From Riptortus pedestris (lineage: Eukaryota; Arthropoda; Insecta; Hemiptera; Alydidae), in assembly GCA_019009955.1 (NCBI GenBank), contig CM032230.1, positions 127,620,501-127,684,500 on the forward strand: a DNA stretch of 64,000 nucleotides, read 5' to 3'. Positions 46,815 to 55,985 of the stretch are shown here, piece by piece. Position 1 is the first letter of the stretch, and each line of letters starts with the position of its first letter. The notes below the pieces were generated by a model. It saw only the letters and a program-made list of their open reading frames with translations. It made no database searches and was not told the DNA's origin. Both the position numbers and the translations under genes were made by a program.

Positions 46815-46929
46815 CATGTTAGTTAATGCGTTAATATAATGGATAAACCAGTGTCTTGGATTAAGTGCTTGATTTTATGTAGATAAAAACCTCCCAATGA
46901 GCCGTATAAAGTAGACATTAATAAATAGC
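46815..46929 (+). mobile_element. tRNA-derived SINE, internally deleted
   Basis: 'gttagttaatgcgtta' and 'ggataaaccagtgtc' resemble the head, and 'gtagataaaaacctcccaatgagcc' with 'gtagacattaataaatag' the tail. The central body is missing. A HINE copy starts 7 bp further on. Confidence 0.6.
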
Positions 46930-46935
46930 ACTTCA

Positions 46936-47061
46936 TTTTAGCAGATTTCCCTTAAGGGAAATCAGCTATTGAGGTTGTACTCATGACGGAATTTTCGAAA
47001 TATTTCTTCAAATGTCTATCGATCCTACCTAGTAGATGACGAAAATGAGGTCCGTTCAAAA

Positions 47062-47117
<56 letters not shown>

Positions 47118-47604
47118 CTGTTACCGCTCTAGCGGTCGCAATTTTTGTTTGATCGTTACCAAACTCGACATTTAGCCGTTTTATGTAAAAAGAAAGATCA
47201 AGTTCGTTAACAGCTGAAATCGGACCAGTGGGGGGGGGGTTTAGAGGGGAGGATTTTAGAAAATTCGAAATGTCTCCGTTACTATACGTCGGATCGAAAA
47301 ATATTACAGAATCAATCTTATTGCAAATTACATTTACTATAATTATTGTTCTATACATTTATTCTGTATCTTGAATATTAACTGAGATATTTGCATTTGT
47401 ATTCTGCATGTGCTCGGCAGCAGTGGCTACGTTCGGACTTTCGGCCGTGAGCTCTGCCGGCCGTTTTGTAACTATTCGTCCCTAGTGAATAGGTTTAGAG
47501 GTTTCTTACAACTACAGTTGTTATTAGGCAGATTTCTCTATTGTAAAACTTCACGTGAGAAATCTGCTTAGTTTACGCAGCCCCTGCGTGACGGACTTTT
47601 TTTT
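46936..47604 (+). mobile_element. HINE-like element, best full-length copy (subfamily C)
   Basis: Begins TTTTAGCAGATTTCCC with the perfect 20-bp palindrome GATTTCCCTTAAGGGAAATC (46944-46963). Then come 'ctattgaggttgtactcatgac', (TA)n (47066-47113), 'accgctctagcggtcgc' (an internal stem), the G tract (47229-47252) and the 'cgtcggatcgaaaaat' block. The C-module follows ('ggccgttttgtaactattcgtccc'). It ends with GAGAAATCTGC (47557-47567), the hairpin ACGCAGCCCCTGCGT (47575-47589), GACGGAC and T8. No ORF, so non-autonomous. Confidence 0.95.
47066..47113. repeat. (TA)n microsatellite in the best HINE copy
   Basis: Uninterrupted TA repeats at the fixed internal site. Confidence 0.97.
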
Positions 47605-48299
47605 GTAATCTCTTTCTCACGAAAGTGACTTTTAAAGACCTCAGGACGTACAATACAGAATGAGATTAGATCGAATTTTCTCTCTTTTTCATCCATTATC
47701 AATTATATACTGGCAACCAGTTCATAACCTTGTGTGATATATTAAATAATTCATACGTATTTATTTATAAACATAAATATAAAAATAATTGGTATACTTA
47801 TAATGAAAAAAATGAAGTACCCACAAGGAGTTAATCAGTGATATGATGTCCAAAAATCGCTTCTAATTAACGGTAAAAAATTATTTATTTTCAAATGACA
47901 GCGAATTTCCAATGTTTACTTGAAATACTATATTTTGAAAACTGACTTTAGAGTAGATAATATTTACTGGTTCACAAGTTTATCCAAACACTAAATATCA
48001 CTACCTGTAGTTTCTTCTGTTTGACTTTTTGAATTTGTCCTGTGAATTGACAAGTATGGGAATAAAATAAAAAAAATATGTTGTGAAAAAGGATATTTTT
48101 CCTCAAGCTTACGAATTTCATCTCAAATGATAGTTCATTTTATGAAATACAACAGCTGATAATATTTTGATTTAATTAGCGACCGATGGTGGACATAAAA
48201 GAAGGAGAAACAAATAAAATATTAAAATGCATATCGACGTTTCCTATCAGTTGAAAAAAAATAAGGTCTATATATATACTAGACCTTATATGGAAGGTC
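47605..48299. other. AT-rich stretch with one strong inverted repeat
   Basis: ATAAGGTCTA (48261-48270) and TAGACCTTAT (48280-48289) form a 10-bp stem with a 9-base TA-rich loop, followed by a third 'aaggtcta' half. Otherwise featureless. Confidence 0.5.
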
Positions 48300-49090
48300 T
48301 AGTGGAGGTATTATAACGTTCATAAATAAAGCCTTAATTAAAGGTACAAGGGATATCACTATAATAGCGTGAGACCGTTACATGATTATAGTTAAATTGA
48401 ATATTTTCAATTTATCCTATTGAAACATGACTCAAATTATAAAAACGGGAGAGGAATGTAAATGGTGCCAAAAATATATTTACGGACATTTGAATCATTT
48501 ACTGCTGTATTGTCCCGCTTTTACATCACACAGGGTAAAATTCCTTGGCAAATATATAGTGCTTCAAAGAGAATACCTATCATTGGTAAACATTCTGGAT
48601 TACAACAATAAAAGTAAAGTTAATAATATTTTTTGTTTCTTATCAAAAGTTTGTGAAAGGTAACAATATAAAAGAAAGAATTGTATTATTTCTTATGGGG
48701 GTGCTTATTCAATAATAAACGGCACATTATTTATTATATGCAGTTATACTTATTATTAGAAGAGTTATACTTATCTTAGAGAATAGTCATGTTAATCTGA
48801 TATGTTAGAAAACTGATCTTTATTTAGACATTAAAAAAGAATGAATTAATCTACATTTACATTAAATTATAACCTATTGAATTCAGTATTATAATTATTT
48901 AGATCAATATTAATATTGTATTACGTGCCAATGTATATGGTGTTCAGTTGTAATTCTAGAAATTATTATTATTTTATTTACACATACTTTAAGAAGTATA
49001 ATATATTAATAACCATACTAACACTAATTGGCCAGACTCTTGGCAACATGTTGTAAACAGAAGCCAATAAAATATCTATCTATCTATCTA

Positions 49091-49134
<44 letters not shown>
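48300..49134 (+). mobile_element. 5'-truncated LINE 3' end with TATC/TA tail
   Basis: Contains the end of a retrotransposon ORF (to 48663) and about 420 bp of AT-rich 3' UTR. A final 'caagccaataaaat'-type segment (about 49065-49075) runs into (TATC)n and then (TA)n (49076-49134). A simple-repeat tail after a UTR is typical of I/R1-like and related non-LTR elements. Target duplications were not found. Confidence 0.65.
48427..48663 (+). pseudogene. LINE ORF2 C-terminus with CCHC zinc knuckle
   Basis: A 78-codon frame contains CKWCQKYIYGHLNHLLLYCP, a C-x2-C-x9-H-x5-C arrangement. This is the C-terminal knuckle ('C..C....E...H.L..CP....R') of Jockey/I/R1 type reverse-transcriptase proteins, followed by 'FTSHRVKFLGKY' and 'SLVNILDYNNKSKV'. 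Upstream the frame is broken by stops but keeps LINE-like spacing back to about 48300. The methionine at 48427 is internal and not a real start. A remnant without reverse transcriptase. Confidence 0.65.
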
Positions 49135-49138
<4 letters not shown>

Positions 49139-49547
49139 CATTTGAAGGATAGAAATATTAAATAATATATTTGATATATAATGTATTTTAAATTTTTTAT
49201 GTTTAGCTTGTGTAAAACAAATAACTGGAGCAAGGTGTTAAACAGAACCGGAGAGGAAATAGTGATATAATAAAATAATAAAGGGAGGTTATGTAATAAA
49301 TAAAAATATAGAAGGCGGAGTGAGAAGTAGTATAAAGTTAGGTGCAGTGTAGGGCAGGATACTTGGAATAGGTGACATGATGTTTAGAGTGAGTAGGCCT
49401 GCTCACAATACACGAGACACTCTTTCTCTATGGACTGTTCAGACAACTTTTAATTTACATTTTTTATTGTTCCATGTTTCTCATTTCCTTCTGATCTCCT
49501 CTGCTTGTTACCTATCGTGCGAGAATATACGACCATTCTTCCAGTTG
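49135..49547. other. AT-rich stretch, no feature seen
   Basis: No recognisable family. Short open frame 49377-49628 runs into the next HINE copy. Confidence 0.45.
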
Positions 49548-50010
49548 AAAGTCCGTCGCTCAGGGGTTACGTTAACTAAGCAGATTTTCCACGAGCGCCA
49601 CATACTTCCGTTTAACCCAAAAAATTAAGATCAATGAAAACAACGTCTGGTATTTAAGCTTCAAATCAAAGATTACTTTTAAAATGACATGAGTAGGAGT
49701 GGGGGGCTTTACTAAAGGCCGAAAACTAAAAAATGCAAATATTTGTTTAATAATAAAGATAGTGACAAAAATCCATATATCATCATTTATACAACATTTA
49801 ATTTACAATAAGATTTTTTCTATAAACTTTTTCGATCCGACGCATAATAACACAAATATTTCAAATTTTCGAAATTCCCCATTTAACCTAAAAATGAACT
49901 TGATCTTTATTTTTATATAAAAGTTTAAATACCCAGTTGGGTATGATCCAACAAAAAATACGACCACTAGAGCGTTAACACACATATATATATCACGTTT
50001 GCTGCTGTAT

Positions 50011-50777
50011 CGGTCCCCGGGGTCCGATCGTCATCAAGTCTATCAGGACGGGTCCCCTCTCCTTCAGTCTACTCCAAAAAACGAAGGCTGTAGCAAGCTT
50101 ATTATGAGAGACATTTTAACGGGGATTGGATGTAATTTATTCCTAGAATTTATAGGTTTAGTTAATCTAGAAAAATACTATAGGAGGCCGGGGACCGTAA
50201 CCGTCTAGAAATAGAGAAACTCGAATTTACGACAACCCCCCCCCTCCCCCCCGCCCGATGCTAATTTTAGTCAGAACTTGGTCAAACATGAACTGACTTG
50301 AATCTGTTTTACTTTCCATGCCCCTCCTTTGCTCATTTTCCGTTGTGCTGCACATAATATGTCGTCTTGTGGTCGGAAATAGGTAGTAGGCACTATCTGT
50401 AACTCATGCCATACAGCAGTGAAAGTGAGAGTGATACGACTTCAAGTGACGATAGTTTTGCAGACAAGAACTATTTACCCTCATGTTCTAGTTCAACTAC
50501 TGACCTAGAAGTGCTTACAAGTTTAGAGTGCTTATTGGAAATAACAGCTGACAATGTGATAAAAAATGTACATTAGTTGTAGACGACATCGGACGCCGGG
50601 GACCGCTCCTGGCTTTCCTAGTGCTAGTTCTTGGGTTGGAGTACTGATGGTTCTGCTAATTCATTCATTTAGTTCACTAGAATTGTCAAGAGATAGCGTT
50701 ACCTTCGAAAACTACATCGGTCCCTGGGGTCCGATACAGATTTTAACGTTAGGAGAGGCATCGGACGCCGGGGACCG
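50011..50777. repeat. Repeated 18-bp GC-rich motif in both orientations
   Basis: CGGTCCCCGGGGTCCGAT (50011-50028) and CGGTCCCTGGGGTCCGAT (50718-50735) read plus. ATCGGACGCCGGGGACCG (50588-50605, 50760-50777) is the inverse. GCCGGGGACCG at 50187-50197 is a partial copy. They cluster toward both ends of the TIR element. Confidence 0.88.
50406..50576 (+). pseudogene. 56-codon acidic, Ser-rich frame inside the TIR transposon
   Basis: Starts MPYSSESESDTTSSDDSF and continues ADKNYLPSCSSSTTDLEVL to a stop at 50576. The acidic, serine-rich composition is like the disordered N-terminus of several DNA-transposase families. It could be the first part of a transposase whose remainder was deleted, or chance. 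No catalytic motif is present. Confidence 0.4.
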
Positions 50778-50822
50778 ACGCTGATAGTGTTGGAGTATAT
50801 CATATATGGACTGCAGCAGCGA

Positions 50823-50828
<6 letters not shown>

Positions 50829-50877
<49 letters not shown>
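50829..50877. repeat. (TA)n(GT)n microsatellite at the HINE fixed site
   Basis: TA repeats followed by GT repeats, continuing the TA array split by the TIR element. Confidence 0.95.
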
Positions 50878-51001
50878 TTAATTTTGAACGGATCTCATTT
50901 TCGTCATCTACTAGGCAGGAGGATCGAAGGATATTTTCGGGAAATCGCGTCATGAGCACGACCTTAATAGCTGATTCCCTTTATGGGAAATCTGCTAACA
51001 G

Positions 51002-52321
51002 GCGTAACCCGTTGTACCAAATTCCAATCAGTTGTAGCCCAGTAGATGCCATATTTCAAAGAAGCTGAGTTTTTAATGAGTTTGTGTCCGTCCTGCTTTG
51101 CCCTCTGTATGTCACAGATTTTGTACTATTATAGGAGTAAAAAATGTAAATTTTCCAAATTTGGTACGACATTGAACCATGTTGACAATGATTCGTACTT
51201 TTAGTTACTGCTGCAAAATTCTTCTTAACCTTAAAATTTTGGGCGAGAGCGTATGGAGGACCTATATGTGAACATGAACTTTTTAGCTCTTTGCAACCGT
51301 GACTAGAAAATAGAATTTGATGATATCAGTGGATATGAAATCATTTTTTTTTTGGATTTCATATAACCTACATAAATATATGAACATTTATGAAACCCTG
51401 GAAGAAGGATTTAGTTCCACCGGTCGACATAAATAAAATGATCATATAGCCCTTGACTTGGGACTTGATGAGGCGGTAGCCATTGCAAAAATTGAAAATT
51501 ACCTTAGACGAGATGGCTGGAACAGAGAAACAACAGTTTAGACACCACTCAATTATAGTAAAGATCCCATTTAGATTTCCCTATTTCAGAGATATTTATA
51601 TCTTCCCTGCCATTTGGAAATAAATAATTTTTTATCATTAATTAGAAACTATTTTTTGGACATCAGATTACTGTTTAACTTCATTTGGTACTTTATTTTT
51701 TACATTATAAGTGTGCCAATTATTTACGTTTATAAATAAATACGTATAAATTTCTAACCTTTGGCACGGCACGAGTTTCGAGAGCATTCTAATACAATGT
51801 CCATATACTAATATATTCATGAGCTACATATAGTACAGGAAAATGTATGCAATGCGGGTCAAAATTAGTCCAATCTAATGGTACTTGTTTATTCAGAGTT
51901 AATAAAGTTTATTTATTATGTTTAATTGTGCTCCAATTACGTAAATTTAATAATAAAATAATGCAAGTGTATGGATCACTCAGGATTGATATAAACAATA
52001 TGTATGTACGCTTGTGAAGGGTATGCCACAGTGATTTGGGTGGGATAGTGTGTGATAACGTTATCAACCAATTGTCATGTATTTTTTTTTTACTCAATAT
52101 GATAAGTAATGTGTTAATTAAATAAATTGTTGCCTCTCAATCGCCTCACCTCGCTGATTGTACTTCGGCAGAGAACCCTAACTTAGCCGGGTTAACACTG
52201 AACTAAAGATTCAGCCACTATGTTACTTCAGTTCCAAGTACAGTCATATACCTCTGAGCTAGATATTTAGAGATGTAATGTATCTGATCGCTTAGTCTTT
52301 GAAAGTCAGAAAAAACTATAC
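51002..52321. other. AT-rich stretch, no feature seen
   Basis: No family match. About 52140-52260 is slightly GC-richer. Confidence 0.45.
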
Positions 52322-52576
52322 TACGGCTACTTTAACTAAGCAGACTTTCAAAATCTCAAAATGTAAAAGCTCAATTAGAACAAAATTTAGTATTTAGACT
52401 TCAAATAATGTGGTTAATTATATAATAGCTTATTCGTAATATGACATGACTAGTAGTGGGGGTTTATTGGTGGCCGAAAACTAAAATGTTGAAATATCTA
52501 GGTTAAAATTCAATATAGAGAAAGAATGCGCATTACAACATTTGTAGAATATTAAATTTACAATATTAAATTTAAA

Positions 52577-52578
<2 letters not shown>

Positions 52579-52620
<42 letters not shown>
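52579..52620. repeat. (GT)n microsatellite
   Basis: About 42 bp of GT near the 5' end of the retroposed insert. Confidence 0.96.
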
Positions 52621-52621
<1 letters not shown>

Positions 52622-52779
52622 CATGCGCGCGTGAGTGTGTATGGATGTTTGTATGTGTGATAAAGAAAGTGAGAGCATATGATTGTAAATATTTTAGGTG
52701 TTAGAAATCTTCATTTTATTGTAAATACTAATTTATATTTATTTGATTTTAGTTTAGTTTTTTATCCATTGAAATTACA

Positions 52780-53050
52780 TAAATGTTTAGGTAATTTTAT
52801 TAGTCTTTACAGTTTTTGTTTTTGAACTTAATGTTTTGTTTTTGTTTATTTATTTTTTATTTTATTTTATTTACTTAAGTTTTATTTAGTTGCGTTCCGT
52901 TATTTAGTTGTGTTTTGTTATATTGTTGCGTTCTTTTATTTAGCCGAGTTTTGTTATTTGTTTGCTTTCTTATTTGGTATTATTTAATTTTTTCTTGTTT
53001 CTATTTTCATTTTGTATTTTGTTTATATAATTTGTTTTTGTTATTTTTTT
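52780..53050. repeat. T-rich degenerate repeat inside the retroposed insert
   Basis: Units like 'ttatttagttgcgttccg' recur with variation, resembling in style the minisatellite at 14284-14700 but with different units. Confidence 0.6.
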
Positions 53051-53402
53051 TATGAGCCTCGCTGCGAACGATCCAAAATAAAATAAATAAATAAAATTTA
53101 CAATAAGATTATTTCTGTACAAATTTTCGATTTGACGCATAATAACGGAGATATTTCGAATTTTCTATCCAGGTTCGATTTCAACTGTTAACGAACTTGA
53201 TCTTTCATTTTACATTAAATGATTATATATTGAGTTTAGTAACGATAAGACCAAAATTGCAACCCCATCACACATATAATTTTGAACGCATCTCATTTTC
53301 TTCATGTCCTAGGCAGGATCGATGGACATTTGAAAAAATTATCCCAAAAGCACGTCGAGTGCAACCTCAAGCGATGATTTCCCTTGAGTGAAATTTGCTA
53401 AC

Positions 53403-53505
53403 ATAGTTTAAGGTTCAAAGGAAAAGGTAAAGGAATGGGTTGAATACCCGCATCATCTTTGGCGTTATTTATATATTAAGCCGAGATGTAAAGTAGACTT
53501 TTCCT
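53403..53505. other. Spacer, no feature seen
   Basis: Short unique sequence after the HINE 5' end. Confidence 0.5.
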
Positions 53506-54110
53506 GCGACAATTACTTCAATAGGAAAACGATAATTTCATTTTCCGTAAAGCCCTATATTAATTCATGAAGCTTAAATATAGGAATCATTGCGTCAAAC
53601 TTTGAAACCGGTACAAACGGACCACTGGGGGAATAATTAATATATAATAGAGGATTGAGACAAACACCACAAAATCGAATAAATTATCTGTGGATTAGCA
53701 AATGACGGTCCAAATACATTGAATAATTAATGATTCCATTGCCCTTAATGTTCTTTTAATGCGATATAACTCCGCTTATCTGCGAGCCCCGATATTATAC
53801 GAATTATCAGCTCAGTGTCAATTACTAATATCAATATTCACTACGCAGAGAATTATTTTAATGGACAGGTGAGATATTGAAAATTGGGTTTCAAACCTAC
53901 ACAGGTCAATGCGCAAATGAATAAAGCTTCATTATTATAAATTGAGAGGACTTAATTCATACCGACAGTAAATGTTTAGTGTAATTAAAATCCTTTATAG
54001 TTAGAAAGAATTATTTAAATTGGGTGGTGCTCAGGGCGAAGACAAATTTATTTCAATTGTACACCACACCAATCGCTGGATTAGTTAGCTATATTTCAAT
54101 AAAAAAAGTA
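53506..54110. other. Candidate conserved non-coding block rich in homeodomain-type sites
   Basis: About 600 bp without repeats or open frame. TAAT/ATTA words are dense: 'tattaattcatg', 'gaataattaata', 'gaataattaatgattcc' and 'gtgtaattaaaatcc'. Also present are 'cttatctgcgag' (GATA-type), 'ggacaggtgag' (E-box/zinc-finger type) and the octamer-like 'atgcgcaaatga'. Suggestive of a developmental enhancer; not proven. Confidence 0.33.
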
Positions 54111-54389
54111 TTAAAACTAGTTTATTAATTTTTTCTTTTCTTGTAGTAGACAGAAATTAGAGCTTAGACGACAAGCTCTGAATGAATGACTAGCAAGCTA
54201 GGAAGAAAATAGGAACCATATTTTATGTCTATTCCTGCAAACTAATGAAAAATATCACTATCTTTTTGAGTTTTTTTTTTTTTTGTTTTTTTTCTTTTTT
54301 TTCCAGGTGTTCCTTGTACATAAGTCGAATATATGTTGGATTGGATTACCATCCGTCATCGGCGAAGAGGTCGAAGGTTTTGAAAAGTG
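54111..54389. other. Spacer with poly-T tract
   Basis: T-rich run at about 54271-54302. No other feature. Confidence 0.5.
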
Positions 54390-54908
54390 TTTTAGCAGAT
54401 TTCCCTTGGGGAAATCAGCTACTGAGATTGTACTTATGATGTGAAAAAATGTCGATTGATCCTACCTAGAAGATGAGGAAAATGAGGTCCGTTCAAAATT
54501 TATAAATATATAATTGTCCGTTACGCTCTAGCGGTCGCAATTGTGGTTTGATAGATACCAAACTCGATAATATTGTTTTATGTAAAACGAAAATCCATTG
54601 AAAATTTGCATAACAACAAAAATTCAAACCGCTGGAGCAGATAGTCGAACTCCTCACAATGAAAATATTGTTTTGTACGTTTTTTCATGATCTTGTTTAT
54701 TAACCGAGATGTTTGCATTATTTAGTTTTCGGCCATCAGTAAACCCTCAGTCCAACTCATGTCATATTGAAAATAACCTGTTATATTGCGAAGCACATTA
54801 TTTGAAACTTAAATACAAAATATTGTTCTCATTGATAAATGGAAATACATGACGCTAGCGGGAAACCTGCTTAGTTAACGCAGCTCTTGCGTGACGGACT
54901 ATTTCTTT
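54390..54908 (+). mobile_element. HINE-like element, full length (subfamily A)
   Basis: Starts TTTTAGCAGATTTCCCTTGG and keeps 'cgctctagcggtcgc'. The G tract and its neighbours are deleted. It retains 'gttttcggccatcagtaaaccct' and ends 'gcgggaaacctgcttag', hairpin ACGCAGCTCTTGCGT with intact stem, and GACGGAC. The (TA)n site is reduced to 'taaatatataat'. Confidence 0.93.
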
Positions 54909-55623
54909 TTGGTTATGTCCATGTACCTTTGGGAAAAAAGTATTCAGTAGCGCGGTATGAGTTACTCAAAAGAATATTTCCGACCGAATGTTGAATATGG
55001 AATGGCTATTTTGGCAGCCAAGGTACAACATATGGATTTCTAGCTTGTTCGGTGTTTCTGTTCTTCCGAATAGACAAGTTTTCTTTGAGTTCTCACTAAG
55101 TGCTTTTTCAGTGACATCCTCGACAGTCAAATCGTATGCCGGTAGTCCTTGTCCCAAGGACATAAGAACTAAAAGGTTAAGTAAAAGTGTCTCCTTTTGG
55201 CCGTCGGCCAGGGAACCCCGGTCTGAAGAACGGGTTATTTCGGGGCGTCGCCTCTGCTTCCTGCCCCAAGGGGGTCCACAGATATGCATCACTTCGGGGG
55301 GAGCTAGCAGTTCACAGATCTAAATGGAACTCGATTCTCTGAACCGATCTTTTAGAAGCCATATTGTTTATTTGCAGTAGGTGTGCGGGGGACGAAATCT
55401 GAAAGCTCTTTGATAGACTAAGTTTGCATAAAGGTTTTCACGAAATTTAGCAAGGCGCCAATAACCCGGACAACCCAGATTCCGAGAGTTATTCACTCAC
55501 TAAAAAATATTTACTACCTCTTATTTCAATTGTTATATCAATGGAATTACTCTACTGATATTTTTTCTCCCTTCTTCTTACCTTTCACAACTCCTTCCTA
55601 CCTTTTGCTAAGATATAAATTTA
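54909..55623. other. GC-richer unique stretch with overlapping open frames
   Basis: Frames of 108 codons (54966-55292, minus) and 111 codons (54988-55323, plus) overlap almost completely in a GC-richer block just after a HINE 3' end. Neither has a recognised domain, so at most one could be real. Possibly a regulatory island or an old exon fragment. Confidence 0.3.
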
Positions 55624-55862
55624 AAAAGCCGGTCACAAAGGTACTACGTAAACTAAGCAGATTTCCCAAGACACGATGAGTAGAAGGGGAGAGGGTACTG
55701 AAGGCTGAAAACTGAAAGTATAAATAATTCGCTTAATACTTGAGATATTTGCATTTTCAAATCCCCCCCCCCCCCTTCTAAATCCACACTATTCCAGGTC
55801 CGATTTCAGCCAATAACAAAAATTATTTTTAGTGTTTATTAAAACGTTTAAATATTGAGAAA
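55624..55862 (-). mobile_element. HINE-like element, 3' half (subfamily B)
   Basis: 'ccggtcacaaaggtactacgtaaactaagcagatttccc' is the 3' end with a damaged hairpin. It continues 'ataattcgcttaatacttgaga', a C-run strand of the G tract (about 55764-55777) and 'gtccgatttcagccaataac'. It stops before the 5' part. Confidence 0.83.
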
Positions 55863-55985
55863 GGTGAAGATGAGATAAAAATTTACAAGTTAAGTTTGTA
55901 AAATTTAAAGTAATCAAGACGTTACGTGTTTGCAAGTATCGCACACAGTATATGTTCAATTGAAACAATATTTACTATTTACACT

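Larger units (their letters stand above)
49994..50828. mobile_element. 835-bp TIR transposon, unclassified, non-autonomous
   Basis: The ends TCACGTTTGCTGCTG and (inverted) TCACGTTCGCTGCTG match 14 of 15, and TATA stands on both sides, consistent with a TA or TATA target duplication. An 18-bp motif close to CGGTCCCCGGGGTCCGAT recurs subterminally at 50011, 50588, 50718 and 50760, on both strands, with a shorter copy at 50187. It looks like a transposase-binding array. It is inserted in the TA repeat of a HINE copy. The termini do not match Tc1/mariner, hAT or piggyBac ends that I know. Confidence 0.85.
49548..51001 (-). mobile_element. HINE-like element (subfamily A) interrupted by a TIR transposon
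   Basis: The 3' part (gtccgtcgctcaggggttacg... to 'cactagagcgttaacacacatatata') lies at 49548-49993. The 5' part lies at 50829-51001, from (TA)n(GT)n through 'ctcattttcgtcatctactagg' to 'gattccctttatgggaaatctgctaac'. The interruption lies inside the (TA)n microsatellite. Confidence 0.93.
52566..53093 (+). mobile_element. 528-bp retroposed insert with 12-bp target duplication
   Basis: AAATTTACAATA flanks it on both sides (52554-52565 and 53094-53105), and the duplicated word belongs to the HINE consensus. It begins with TTAAATTTAAAAT and a (GT)n array (52579-52620). It continues as T-rich sequence with degenerate 'gttttgttatttagttgcgttc' repeats and ends 'tgagcctcgctgcgaacgatcc' plus an A-rich AAATAAATA tail. 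The duplication and tail indicate LINE-mediated retroposition. The source RNA was not identified. Confidence 0.8.
52322..53402 (-). mobile_element. HINE-like element (subfamily A) interrupted by a retroposed insert
   Basis: Left part 52322-52565 ('taactaagcagactttc', 'gtatttagacttcaaataatgtg', 'ggccgaaaactaaaatg' to 'taaatttacaata'). Right part 53094-53402 resumes at 'aaatttacaataagatt' and runs through 'gacgcataataacggagatatttcg' to 'gatttcccttgagtgaaatttgcta'. The 3' hairpin is decayed. Confidence 0.9.

Noticed and set aside
46936..47604. HINE family as a classical cut-and-paste MITE
   Set aside because: The inverted ends are subterminal, the 5' arm is itself palindromic, the 3' end carries a separate hairpin, and the nested copy shows no target duplication apart from Ts.
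49994..50828. Assignment of the TIR element to piggyBac
   Set aside because: No TTAA target and no CCC/GGG termini. The acidic N-terminal-like peptide alone is not enough.
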